A stretch of 64,000 bases of DNA from Acanthosoma haemorrhoidale (GCA_930367205.1 OV884009.1:35163841-35227840); one strand, 5' to 3'; shown: positions 23,770-35,515, numbered from the stretch's first letter. The notes: a model not told the origin generated them from the sequence alone. Numbers and translations are program-made.

Positions 23770-24278
23770 TATCTCCTTACGTACGCAGTAACCTTATTTC
23801 AGAGTATTTCAAGCCTGCCTTGCATCATGAGCACGCTCCACTGCAGCCTCACTTGCAAGTGCATGATGCACTCTTCAGGAGAGCATTCCTGGTAGGAATG
23901 GTAGCGTGCAGTGTCGCACTTTAGGTGGCAGACATGCGAGCGGTTAGTTCCTTCATTCCAGAAGAGGCAGTTACAATGCTGCACAGTTTCATCTTGTCTA
24001 GCCCAAAGGTAGCCGATGTGGCGTTACATCTACTGAACACCTGGATGAAAATGATATATGAATATGATAGTTGAATAACACATTGCTAGCATTCCCTTTC
24101 TCCTATTAGCAAATCATCATCCTCATGAGCCTGAGTGACTTCAATACATTCCGAAAGCAAATAACTGGTTTCTTGTTGAAAGTTTCGGCCTTTAAGATGT
24201 TTTCCTCATATTTTTCAAAAGGCGAGCTTTAACGGTTTTGATATCAGGACGAAAATCTTCCTCTGTTTTGTTCATCAG
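23770..24278 (-). pseudogene. Unidentified degenerate coding repeat, copy 2 (reverse)
   Basis: On the minus strand, MNKTEEDFRPDIKTVKARLL matches copy 1 at 22276. Beyond the shared part it extends through a Cys/His-rich stretch (CNCLFWNEGTNRSHVCHLKC, then YHSYQECSPEECIMHLQ) in a frame open at 23799-23984. The Cys/His spacing could be a zinc-binding remnant of a transposase or gag-like protein, which is inference. Stops occur upstream. Confidence 0.45.
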
Positions 24279-26954
24279 ATCTTTAATGGGGAAATTTCCA
24301 GTGTGAAATAAGTTTATTCCGAAGTTGGGGTAAATCGATTTCATAGCCTCTTCAAGGTTAATTGCAGGACGGCATCCTGGTCACTTCTAATCCGGCCGTA
24401 CACGCTTTTATGGCAAAAACTGTGGTACCAGGCTTCCTCAGCAAGCCCACGGTTCTGCTCCGATCATATCTTTCATGGGATAGTAGGTTTTGTCTCCAAT
24501 CACCCCACTACGTTTCAAGTTTCAAAACTTTATGAATATAATTTTTTCACGTTTAGGACATCAGTTCTGTGTTTGAACGAAATCCCCGCACAAAAAGCAA
24601 TTCTTTTAAAATCTGAAAGGTTGGGCTGTTTATCGAAGTTATAACTCGCCTCTTCCACCAACACCATCACCACTTGTACCACGGCGTAAATGTGCTTCAA
24701 ACACTTTCGTATCGATGTACCTTTTGTAGCAGGTAACTCTCAATTCGTTGAGATCCATCAAAAAACGTCAATAATCGTCACTCGTTACGTTCGGAACTGC
24801 ATTCTCGAAGCTTCTAACTTCACTTCACAAATGAAACAAACGCCGGGATTATGCCCATGCGATTCAGAAAAATTAACTTAAAATAAACCACAAAATTAGA
24901 CGTGGACGGTTAGCTTGCATTCTAGTAAACTGCATTAACCTGGAGTTGGTGACTCCCTGTAGGTATAAAGGGAGTATTTTGTGAGAGATACGAGGCCCTT
25001 TTTTGTCCACATAGGACCCGGTCACAGATCACAGGTCAAACAACACCCCCCCCCCTATATCATCCTCCGACGCACTTCCAAACATTTCGCATGTTCGTTT
25101 ATAAACATGATAACCAATAATCACTTTTAACCAGAATATATGCGCGTTATTCGTCCTGACAAACCGAGTTATGGCTGATTTGTAGCGAAGTTGAGAAAAA
25201 ACAGTGCCCTTCTGTTCGTCCTAGGAAAATGGTTTAGGAATAAGAAGTGTAGGAAATTAATTAATATACAAACTTCGCTAGTCAACCGTTTTGGAGGTAT
25301 TTTGAAAGAAGCTATATAAGTCTTGCCATAATGTGGTTTTTCGGCCATGTTGAGCTGGGAAAAAAACTTGGTTTTTTCATGCTGATATAAATATATTTGA
25401 AGAAAAAAACTAGTTACACCAACTTTCGAAGGGGAAGCCCTTTTTTTCGAGCTCTACTGACTGACTGGACTGTAGGTGATTATTGAGAAAACTCGAGTAG
25501 AATCTACTTCACATGAAATAAAATAAATTCTACATAAATTAATTTTATTAAATAACATATTAACTCATTATTTCACTCTATTCTGTATATAATTTATATC
25601 TATTATATTGTTTTCGTTTACTTATCCTTTAATGCAATAATGCTCTCCAACCGTATTTGCCATTCATTTACTGTTAAATGGAAGGACCATGGAAAAAACA
25701 GTACGACAGCAGTGAATAAAATAGTGTGTACTGTTCAGGAGAAAGCAGCCTAAACGCCTACTTTTTTTCTCATGCTTCCCGATCCTGTACTTTTCAAAAA
25801 AAAATTAGCATATTTCCAAGTGTTCTGATGTGTACCTTTAAAATTTATTGAATTGCTTTAACGACCGCTAATGTAGAACATACACGCAGGCGAAATTTGA
25901 GTGATAGAACGAATGAAAGTTAAGACCCTTCTTCCTGCGGCCTCAGCAATCACTTTGGAGAGTTCAAAAAAAAATTTGTGTTTAAGATTTCATTTTCCCC
26001 TTATAATTTTTATCTCTTCTAATAGAAAAAAAAAACAATTTAAAGAAAGAGTTAAAGGATTTACAGGTGTACTAAATATAAGATACATTTTCTAACAGAA
26101 GCCGAGACATCGATAGCTAGCTAATCAACTGGGGAAGGGGAACAATTAAGAGAATGTTTGCTGAGGTAACTTTCGACACTCTCCAGCTAACTACTGTGTT
26201 TGCTACGTTTGAGTGCTCATGTGGGTAGCAGGGTCTTCGCCTCACCTTATATCTACCAACTCCAGCTCAACAGATCCTCCCTCCTAAGCTCAACTCTAAC
26301 TCACCTTTGAAAAAGGAAGCTTAAATTATATCATTTATAATTTAATTTTTATGTAAAAATTGCCTGTCACATAATATATATATGCCTGTTAAACAGTAAC
26401 GATAACATCTTAATTAAAACTCATTTTACTTTATTATTTATAAGGATTCAAAAGACATTCATAAAACCTTTATAACGCATAACAGTTTATTTTTGAATGC
26501 TATATTTTTACGATCTCAGGGTTCTGTATTGTACTAGCACATAGTTGAGGACTTAGATTTACAATATTGGATGCAACAATAAAACACATTGTAAAATGAA
26601 TTCGCTTACCTCAGTGTCTGATGGTCTAGTTTAAGTTCATAACTGTGGTCACTGGATAAAAACTATGGATATGAAGCAAGGAGGCGTATATTAAAGGAGG
26701 ATTAGAAGATTTCTGAAAACCACTTTAAACGCCCACTGTGAGTACACTGCGTGCTGCTTGGAGAAGGATATGAATAGTGCCCCTAGACCCTGCACCCTGA
26801 GGTCAACAGTTCAGGCCTCGGTCACCTCCGTTACATCCAGATAAATAAAAAATTAAATTTTGGCCTAAATAAAATTTTTCATATTAACATGGCTAGAGAG
26901 TTTTATACAATCAAACTAATAGTTACGTAATCTAAACAATGATTTAAATAATAC
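24279..26954. other. No supported gene
   Basis: AT-rich DNA with a C tract near 25047. The short text 'agttcaggcctcggtcacc' near 26809 recalls a SINE B box but has no convincing A box. Nothing else is recognised. Confidence 0.45.
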
Positions 26955-27966
26955 CGTCATTTTAGAATATAGTTTAATTATTAAAATACAACTCCATGAA
27001 AAATATTTAGTATACTATCACCTACTCATAGTAATTAAATTCATTACTGCACTTTCTTATTGTATAGAATCAAGTATTAATTTTAATTACATTTCATGGT
27101 GGACATCACGGCACTAGGCCCGCCAACAAAAAGCCTCTAAGGGGCACCCATCACTGAAATCAGACTAAATAAGAATACACTACATGCCAAGAGAGACTCT
27201 AGGCCCAGCCACCAGTGGACTCTCACCACAGTACCGAAACAACCAACCTCCACCGAGCCTTCCCAGACCCCTTAATCCTCTTACACCACCTTCAAGCAGG
27301 TACTCCTAGTATAAGGATCCGATTAACCTAAATATTCTATATTTTCCCCTCATCCTGAATTTCTAGAGAGCTTAGGGGAAAAAAAAAAAAAAAAAATTAC
27401 ATTTCGGTTTTCTTAATTTTCGCTGAGTTATTTATTACATGAAATTTATAGCTTATGTATGGTTATTGTCCAATATCTGGGCAGCCTACCATTGATCAAG
27501 ACAAGATTGGTGACAGAGTGTCGCATATATTACCTATATATATATTGGCGACTTGTTATGTTCAATGGGCCTATTATTTTTCTATCTTAGTGAATACCTT
27601 TATGCATGACATATAATCAAGCTTAGGATGTTATTCTTTGTCCTGAATTAGAATCTCATTAGTTCTTTTCACTAACGACAAGTTAAGTACTCATGACAGA
27701 TTTCTATTCATTAACATTCGTACTAGGGTGGTCTTAAGTCCTGTTTTCTTCCTTCCACAGTGGCTTCTACTCGCTGGTCTTGCCCGTGGCTCCCTCTGAT
27801 CGCAAATGACATCCCGATCTGAATTCCTGGATAAAAAATACCCACTTGTCTCATACCAGCTGCTAATTATTGACAACCATTTATTCTAACCAGATATTTA
27901 TTTTAAAATAAAACTGAATTAAACCATGAAAATAACGTGACAATATATCTATATGATTAATATAAA
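26955..27966 (+). repeat. Dispersed repeat R-c, copy 1 (split by a LINE)
   Basis: Outside the insertion, this is the same sequence as 31918-32704, e.g. 'gtcattttagaatatag' at the start, 'ggcagcctaccattgatcaa' and 'cttcttccttccacagtggc' in the middle. Total unit about 700 bp. Both copies keep a short open frame on the minus strand (27691-27876 here), but nothing in it is recognisable. No inverted ends were found; the family is unknown. Confidence 0.9.
27085..27406 (+). mobile_element. LINE J3 3' end inserted in repeat R-c, with 11-bp target duplication
   Basis: 'aattacatttc' occurs at 27085-27095 and again at 27396-27406. Between them lies a 300-bp insert ending in about 18 A's. The related repeat copy at 32056-32066 has this site once ('aattatatttc'), i.e. 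an empty site. The last ~150 bp match the reverse strand of 34486-34661, another copy of the same 3' end. Only non-coding or unreadable 3' sequence is present. Confidence 0.92.
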
Positions 27967-28377
27967 TCTTCTTATCAGTTTCATAAAATTAAGAATTATT
28001 TGTCCATTCATCAAGCGAGGTAAAAGTTTTTTTTCCGTTGTCATTTTATTGTACTGTGACAAAAATATGTGTCATGAAAAGATTAAAACGTTTGCACAGA
28101 ACGTTATTGTCATGCGTGAAAGCGTGTTTTTGTCTAAAACTCTATTTAAAAAAAAAAAAAAGAGCGGGATTTGAAATGTTCACTTAGCCGTAATAAGAAA
28201 ATGGTACCAAGGCAGGTAGGAAATCCAAACAATCCTAAGAAGAATAGCCTGCATGAATAATGGACGGAATTCAGGTGAACAAACTGGAATCTGGCTGGGT
28301 TTTAACATGTAGGGTTCTCCTCCCTTCAGCTTTGTCTCCTTTTTCTCTGCATTCCTTTTTAAGTTTGGGCTATTTCA

Positions 28378-28452
28378 ATACTCACACACATACATATACA
28401 CAATATTTTCCCTCTCTATATCTATATACATATATATAATACATTATATATT
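28378..28452. repeat. CA/TA-rich simple repeat
   Basis: Alternating 'cacacacatacatatacaca' followed by 'tatatctatatacatatata'; ordinary microsatellite-like sequence. Confidence 0.7.
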
Positions 28453-28650
28453 GGAAAAACCCATCTTAGATCCCGAAACATTATTTTTATTTATTTTATT
28501 TCTTATAGTAAGGAACTGCCCGATTGTAACTTGTAATTTTTATGAAAAGTATTATTTTTCGTTTAATTTATAAATAGATTAGGTTTGATATTTCTTCTTA
28601 AGTGATATAATCTCCCACGAAATAGTAATGGTTGTTTCCTTCGTAAAATA

Positions 28651-28955
28651 TGAGAGCCACATACGCTCAGGCCATGATAGCAGAAACTGGCCATTGCCAG
28701 GACTCCTACTGTCACGTATTTATAACAGGTCATGAAATATATTTAAAATCTTAGTGGTCTTAGGGGTGGGTGGTGCAGTGCAATGACTGTGCTAGGGGAT
28801 TAGGGTGGTTGTATAGGTTACTATGGAATTTCATGAACTTGGAAGGGACGAATTCAAAAATGTAAGGTATATTAAGACGTTATGAAGGGTTTAGTTGCTG
28901 ACGTAATAAGAGGCATTTACTATTGTTCTCAGGACTTTTGATTGATTGAAATATT
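28651..28955 (-). mobile_element. LINE J1, copy H1 (C-terminus and early UTR, reverse)
   Basis: Reverse complement of the J1 coding end and first part of the UTR. It includes the 'atatatttaaaatctta' tract shared with copy D2, so it is the same subfamily. It ends inside coding sequence at 'caggacttttgattgattga'. Confidence 0.85.
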
Positions 28956-28974
28956 ATTTAAATTTTTTTTTTAA

Positions 28975-29190
28975 ATTCCTTTATTGTGCTAAAATTACAA
29001 TCTGCCTTTTATAAGGCAATAAGTAATTAAGATAAATGCTCTCATTCATACCATATTTACAGTTCATCATTCACTCGCTCATTCATACAATATTTACAGA
29101 CAGCCCAGAGACCCCCCAAATCCACCGCGAAGAGAAAGCGGAGTCTTGGGAAGTCCCCCACGCTCCTCCGTCAGCCGCCTCACCGGTAAT
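28975..29190 (-). mobile_element. LINE J1, copy H2 (3' UTR, reverse)
   Basis: Starts with the family end 'tttattgtgctaaaattaca' next to a T run and continues to 'cctccgtcagccgcctcacc'. Because it begins again at the 3' end, it is a separate insertion from H1, not its continuation. Confidence 0.88.
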
Positions 29191-30720
29191 TGAAATATTA
29201 AGTTACTATTATGTATTGTTCGTTAATTTAATTTATGTGGTAACTATATTCTTTTAGACAATTATGCAATTGATCCTGTGTAATATTTTAGTAATAAACG
29301 AATCTTCAACTTGACTTATTATGCATTATATAATTGGTAAAGAAGTTTTTTTTTTTTTATTTTAAATATAATTACTATATTTTTAAATTTTATGTAATAC
29401 TTTCACTGCATGTCATATTAAACATAATTGTAATAGCCACTGAAAGTGATCGTCATTCACTGGTGGCCGTCATTCACCGTTATACAATTATCCATTTATT
29501 TCCAATATGGTTCCAATCTTATGTTTTGTTAAATTAAGTGTTGCATTGAATTAAGATTTCTGAAAAAATGTTCTTCTATGAAAATTCTTTTATGACAACG
29601 AGGTTATGCCTTGGACACACTGCACAAGGGAAAAAACTTGTCCATATAACAAAATTGGATGGAACATACAATGCTATATTTTTCTGACGAAGTTGTACAC
29701 ATTTTAAAGGTGTGATTAACCTAGTGGATGGTTGATGTTTGTGCAGAGTAAAATATATATTTTACGAATCGGATGATGTTACGCTTTATATAGTGTTGAG
29801 ACGTAGTTGATATCTCGGTCTAGTCGGTATTGACGGGGAAGTAGAGGTGCCGTGTCAGCTTAATACGAAGCTAGGCCAGCAAGCTGAGGTGCTATAGTGA
29901 GAGAGTGATGCTTTGGGAAACGGAAGTAAGGAGAGTTCACAAGTCCTTGCATAATTGAACTAATCTGACGGTTGTATTATAAGTAACGAAATGGATTTGT
30001 GAGGTTTTAGCCTGTACTAAAATCATGCTTGAACAAGCTAGAGCCATGGGCCAGTAGCCTCGTCATTTGTTTTTGTCATACGTCGATTATGAACTGAACT
30101 GTAATGTTTGAAATAAACAGAAACGAACTGAAGGACCTCATTGTTTGGCATGGAATTTTACATACATTTCAATTCATGCCTTATAAACAAATAATCATCA
30201 AGTGTACGTAGCTTCTTATTTTTTTACTATAACTGATAAAAACCATTAAAACTCAAAATCGTGTGTAAAACTGAGATGATATGTTCTGATGCCCCAATAA
30301 AAATTATATAGATTAATAAATTAAAATACAAACAATAATAAAGTGTCGTTAATCAGTTATATTGACATCTCCAAGTCATTCAATATGGGGTATCAAATAT
30401 ACGATCCCGACATCCAATGTGCTGGGCCTTAAGTGGACTTTAATTAAAACACTGCCTGCAAGTACGTGTCTTAGGAAACTAAGTTCATCCGTCTTCGGTC
30501 CGTCTTTTTTGTGCTACCCATTGCTTGATTTCATTGACTTCATAAGCGAATAGTGCAATCTAGTAACAGTGCCTAGATTGTATGAAAAGTTTTCGTAAAC
30601 CTCCTACCGAGTCAGCCCTCAAAAGGTAACCATTCTAAAACTTTTAAAAGTCAAAGGAAAAAAAAACCCATTTTGGAGAGCCGTTTGTAATGTTTAGTCT
30701 AGATGGATTGAGCAATGGAA
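29191..30720. other. No supported gene
   Basis: AT-rich. The stretch 29780-30130 is more balanced in composition and ends 'gaaataaacagaaacgaact', which could be a polyadenylation-bearing end of some retroelement, but no partner copy or coding part is seen. Confidence 0.4.
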
Positions 30721-30724
30721 CGTA

Positions 30725-30819
30725 CGAGGGTGGTCTGAAAAGTTTCCGACCTAACAAAGCTTTTATTTATTTTATTATCATCTTCATGTTGAGGTCGGAA
30801 ACTTTTCAGACCACCTGTG
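30725..30819. mobile_element. 95-bp MITE, copy 2 (inverted relative to copy 1)
   Basis: Both ends carry 'GGTCTGAAAAGTTTCCGACC' in inverted orientation, flanked by TA (30723-30724 and 30820-30821). The interior is the reverse complement of copy 1 minus its 13-bp duplication. The ends are nearly perfect, so the transcript would fold into one hairpin. Confidence 0.9.
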
Positions 30820-31005
30820 TACAGCATAAGCAGCCATTTTGATCCTTAATTCTGCGGTATTTTTCGGACCGGGTTTGTCACGAGTTTAATATAGCTAGCA
30901 ATAGCTAACCATAACTACAATACGATACAGTCAATCAAGCCAAATAATTTGGCTATTAATTTTGACTCTACGTTACTATTAAGCACCCATCTTATAAAAT
31001 TTGTA

Positions 31006-31219
31006 CTTTTTTGCGGACCTACTATAACGTAATTACATGATATTTTAGATGGAAGATTTATTATTAATGAAGTGTCATTATTTAATTAATTTCTAATTGA
31101 TTTGTGATTAATAATATGTGTTGGTACTTTAATTGGACGTAGTCCTGCAATAATTGCAATAAAGTTTTAAAACAGTTTTTGCAGATATTGGCTTTTGAGT
31201 AAGCTTTAGGTGTGATTGA
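31006..31219 (+). repeat. Long inverted repeat, left arm
   Basis: From 'cttttttgcggacc' to about 'tgtgattgag', this is the reverse complement of 33147-33347, with scattered differences (roughly 85 percent by eye). The arms face each other 1.9 kb apart. This may be a DNA element with long terminal repeats, or two copies of one repeat in opposite orientation. Confidence 0.85.
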
Positions 31220-31917
31220 GGCTTTACTAAGCGTTTTCTTCATTCTAAATGTTTTACAGGTTACAGAGACTTCTTGTGTCTATAATAAAATTTCCATCAT
31301 TTTACCTATGACCTATCTTTCATCCTAAAGATTCACGATGGCATAAATAATCAGGGCGAGACTAGTAGTATCGCAGAGATATTCCTTGATCCATTGGATG
31401 GGGATAATTAATTTATGTTTCGCTCGGGCTACAAAGCAACTGATTGATTATAAACCGTTTGATGAACCCAGCCCTTTGCTCTGTGATACATCCATCCCAG
31501 ATCTAATTTCGAGCGCCTTTTAGCCCTCGCGCCTCTATAAGGATGCTCCCTTCAATTAGCTTATTTCCATAAAAAAAAATTATGATAATGAGCATTGACA
31601 CGAATACAGAAAATCATTGCTTTCAGATAAAATAGTAAAATATATCAAATTCAGATAGAATGACGTTTATTCTTAGATGAGGCTGGGATTAGTTTTAAAT
31701 CTCTACTACCTTGCCCGAAGTGAGGGAGGCTTTACTTTCAAAAAACTGCAGGGCTCAGTTTACGATATACTTATCGTGAAGCCCATCTAATATTCATAGC
31801 TTTTGAATGATTTATCAAATTTATAAGCGAAGTCACCATTCTCAGAAAGAACTCCGGTCACATCTTTAAGAAAGAATATACCTTAACACCAAATGCAATA
31901 TATTTAAAATAATTTTA
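31220..31917. other. Unique spacer between inverted arm and repeat R-c
   Basis: No gene. The 31320-31560 part is of more even composition and unrepeated in the window. Confidence 0.4.
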
Positions 31918-32704
31918 GCGTCATTTTAGAATATAGTTTAATTATTAAAATACCAGCAACTCCGTGAAAAATATTTAGTTGTCATTCATCCCCTACTCGT
32001 AGTAATTAAATTCATTACTGCACTTTCTTGTTGTATAGAATCAATTATTAAATTTAATTATATTTCGGATTATTTAGAATTGATTTTCGCTGAGTTCTTT
32101 ATTACATGACATTTATGGCTTATATATGGTTATTGTCCAATATCTGGACAGCCTACCATTGATCAAGACAAGATTGGTGACAGAGTGTCGCATATATTAC
32201 CTATATATTGGTGACTTGTTATGTTCAATGGGCCTATTATTTTTTTATCTTAGTGAATACCTTCATGCATGACAAATAATCAAGCTTAGGATGTTATTCT
32301 TTGTCCTGAATTGGAATCTCATTAGTTCTTTTCACTAACGACAAGTTAAGTACTCATAACAGATTTCTTATAACATTCGTACTGGGGTGTCTTAAGTCCT
32401 GTTTTCTTCCTTCCACAGTGGCTTCTACTCGCTGGTCTTGCCCGTGACTCCCTCTGATCGCAAATGACATCCCGATCTGAATTCCTGGATGAAAAATACC
32501 CACTTGTCTCATACCAGCTGCTATTTATTGACAACCTACTACCCTTACACTATATAAGCGTTTTTTTCTGAGGGCTAACCGCTCAGCTAACTGGCTTAAA
32601 AAGACCCCAGATTTTTGCTTCTAACCAGATATTTATTTTAAAATAAAAATTAATTTAACCATGAAAATAACGTGACAATATATCTATATGATTAGTATAA
32701 ATCT
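31918..32704 (+). repeat. Dispersed repeat R-c, copy 2 (uninterrupted empty site)
   Basis: Matches copy 1 along its length and shows the empty J3 target at 32056-32066. It has its own ~90-bp extra piece at about 32535-32620 ('ctactacccttacac ... gcttaaaaagacc') not present in copy 1. Confidence 0.9.
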
Positions 32705-32797
32705 TAAATAATCAAGCTTAGGATGTTATTCTTTGTCCGGAATTGGCATTTCATTAAAGACAAGTTAAGTACTCATGACAGATTTCTTATAACAGCT
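32703..32797 (+). repeat. Dispersed repeat R-c, partial third copy
   Basis: 'aaataatcaagcttaggatg' to 'gacagatttcttataac' repeats 32275-32375 of copy 2 immediately after that copy ends. This gives a short head-to-tail arrangement. Confidence 0.85.
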
Positions 32798-33146
32798 GCA
32801 TGAGGCGGTTGTCTATTAGGTAATTTATCAAAGGTATAAGCGATCATGCACAGCAATAGTGAAAAATTAATGAAATCAATCTGAAAGTTTCGACAACACC
32901 TCAGATTTTGGCGATGGATTGAATATTTCCAGGAACTACGTACGCAAATTTCTGCGTCAGATGCAATGAAGTAAACAACCCAAATCCAAAATTGGCTGAA
33001 GTTGGATAGAGAGTGATCAGGGGAAAACAAGAAGAGAACCTCCGGTCAATAATGAAATGAAGCAGGCCATTTTGGAATTGAACAAACGAAGCAGATCTAC
33101 TGAAACACTACCTTAACGTTATCGCTGAGGTAAAGTATATACTCGT

Positions 33147-33347
33147 CTCAACTACACTTAAAGCTTACTCAAAAGCCGATAGTTGCAAAAAAGGTTTTAA
33201 TAGTTTGTAATTATTGTAGGACTACAGTCTATTAAAGTACCAACACATATTATTAATCTGAAATTAATTAAATAATGCCACTTCATTAATAATTAATCTT
33301 CCATCTAAAATATCATGTAATTACGTTATACTTGGTCCGCAAAAAAG
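33147..33347 (-). repeat. Long inverted repeat, right arm
   Basis: Partner of 31006-31219, ending with 'ggtccgcaaaaaag' at 33334-33347. See the left arm for interpretation. Confidence 0.85.
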
Positions 33348-33483
33348 TGTGGATAAGTGCAGTGCTCACTAAGAATTGAAACAAAGGGATCATGATTAAA
33401 AATATAAAATCAGGTGAAAATTCCAATTTTCTGCACTGTCACAGTTTCTTCACGTTTCACCCAGTTCGTTATGTAAATCAATG

Positions 33484-33535
33484 AATGTCAGAATGAATAT
33501 GTAATGTCAGTATGAATATGTAATGTCAGAATGAA
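33484..33535. repeat. 19-bp short tandem repeat
   Basis: 'aatgtcagaatgaatatgt' occurs at 33484, 33503 and 33522 (last copy partial), with single-base differences. Confidence 0.9.
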
Positions 33536-33589
33536 GCATATAAATACGTAATAAAATAAATAATTCTATAATTACAGTTTCAGAAATAT

Positions 33590-33915
33590 AAATTCTTTAT
33601 TATTATTTTTTTTCTTTCATCTTAGTAATTCCAACTCTTTTTTTTTTACATATCCCCTTGTTACAAAATTAATATGTGTTACAAAATATAGATTCTACAA
33701 ACGAATCTATTTAGAATTGCTTCATTATATTTCCTGTAGCTTGGCTACATTTTATATAAATTCTGTTTTCTACTAATAGTGATCTGCATTGTACAAAGGT
33801 ATAATGATGTACATTATTATATTAGTATATACATTAATGGACTAAATTTATTAAAAGTGATATGGGTCACCTTATTTATCACGGACTAAAAACTAACTTA
33901 CATCTAACCAGATGT
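33590..33915 (-). mobile_element. Diverged J2-type LINE 3' UTR (reverse)
   Basis: Shares with the J2 UTR the ordered words 'gaatctattta', 'atttcctgtagc', 'ctacatttta', 'taatgatgtacatta' and 'gtgatatgggtcacctt', but with many differences. It is an older or separate subfamily member lying just before a younger J2 copy in the same orientation. Confidence 0.65.
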
Positions 33916-33930
33916 TGGGTCTAAATACTA

Positions 33931-34463
33931 AAATCAAACTTTTTTTTTTTTTTCTTTTATAGCCCTTTTAAATTTACAGATAATTACATACAATTATAGA
34001 TCCTCAGGCGAATCTATTTACAAATTATTTTTGTATTTCCTGTAGCATCACTACATTATATACAGGTTTTGTTATTTTATAAAAACTATATAATGGAATA
34101 AACAAGTATAATGATATAAATTATACGTGGCTGCACTAAACTGACTAATAAAGGTGATTGGTTTCACCTTTTTGATCAACCTTAAAACTTACTTACATAC
34201 TAATTCTTAACCTAATTTTTCCCCGACAGTCTGTTGCCATCGATGCGGGAGGGGTAGTGGGGCCATAGTGTTAAACACTGGGTTTGTCAGGTGCTGCAAC
34301 GAGTCAAAAAACTTAATGTGTCTCACATTAATGAACTCACCCACCGACGGCACACCAAGCAACGGGTGCAGGCCAGCGTTCCTTACTTCATTACCTCTCG
34401 AGGGAGGTATGTCGGATCACTTTTCGCATGATCCCATTCTGGAAATGTTGAAGTAAATCAAAC
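33931..34463 (-). mobile_element. LINE J2 3' end (reverse) with flanking target duplication
   Basis: A T run from 33940 (reverse poly-A), then the reverse complement of the J2 UTR and of the last ~50 codons. It is cut at the text matching 20307-20330 of the long copy. 'aaatcaaac' flanks it on both sides (33931-33939 and 34455-34463). It retains the 11 bp missing from the long copy near 20398. Confidence 0.9.
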
Positions 34464-34669
34464 TTTTTTTTTTTTTTTTTTTTTTCCTCTAAGCTCTCTA
34501 GTTAGAATTTTAGTATGAGGGAGAAATATAAAATATTTAGGGTGATCGGATCCTTGTACTAGGAGGACCAGCTTGAAGGTGGTGTGAGAGGAGTAAGGAG
34601 TGTGGGAATCCTCGGTGGAGGTTGATTGTTACGGTACAGTGGTGAGAGTCCACTAGTGGCTAATCAAAC
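34455..34669 (-). mobile_element. LINE J3 3' end (reverse), second insertion at the same site
   Basis: T run 34464-34485, then the reverse complement of the J3 3' end seen at 27215-27378. It is flanked by 'aaatcaaac' at 34455-34463 and 'aatcaaac' at 34662-34669, sharing the left copy with the adjacent J2 insertion. Confidence 0.9.
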
Positions 34670-35317
34670 TTTCAATATTTCGAAGTTTTTCTGTGGTCCC
34701 TTGGATTTCGAATTATCGAGAGTCGACTGTAGCTACGAATATTGAGTCGTTCGATCCTTGGATCTACTAGTTTACATTTACTCGAGAGTTTCATTGCATT
34801 TTCAAATGTTATACGATGTAAAAGTTCAGAAATCCCTGAGAAATTTACTACAGAACAAGGCTCGTATCTGAGTGAGCCGGATACTATAAATATCTTGTGG
34901 ACTTATTTATAAAATACGAAGCGGGTGTAACTGTACAAATAAAATGACAGAGAACAAGGAGAAGGGTATGAGGAAGGTATAAAAAGCATTCTCACCGGCC
35001 GGGGGGGGGGGGGCTCTCAAAGATTAAAGCCGGCACATGACACTCTTTTCGGATTGGATCATTCGTCTCCATTGCCGAACCAGACGGTATTATTCACCCA
35101 GGAGCCTCCTATGCCGCTACATTTTTTTCATCATCTTGATGTTATCTATCTCTGTTTTACCGGCAAATTCATTATTCATGTTCCACCGTACCCTTCGTGA
35201 CCGGCTCATTCTCCTGAAAATAAATTAGGCGGTCTTAACAACTCGAAGGATGGCTTGGGGGAAATATCAGTAGGCTGATTCCACAAATGAGGTTTTTAAA
35301 GACTAATAATCATAAAT
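34670..35317. other. No supported gene
   Basis: AT-rich with a G tract at about 35001-35013. An open frame at 35037-35228 has no recognisable feature. Confidence 0.45.
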
Positions 35318-35495
35318 TAAATCTGATTTTTTTTTTGGCTGTTTAGGGCCAAAGTTCAACCACAAGGTTCATTGATGCTCGCATATATACGATAATTTGA
35401 TCATTATTGATTTTACAGAAACGATTTTTTTTTTAATTATTTAACTTTTATTATTTTATAGCACTTCGAAAGGGATTCGTTAAAGTGTTTTGGGT
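35318..35495 (+). repeat. Direct repeat R-d, copy 1
   Basis: 'agggccaaagttcaaccaca' to 'ttcgttaaagtgttttggg' recurs at 36145-36324, about 88 percent alike by eye. An A run of about 20 follows. The pair might be terminal repeats of a small retroelement or an old tandem duplication. Confidence 0.8.
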
Positions 35496-35515
35496 TTTTC
35501 AAAAAAAAAAAAAAA

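Noticed and set aside
26760..26850. Further SINE from 'agttcaggcctcggtcacc'
   Set aside because: No A box at the right distance.
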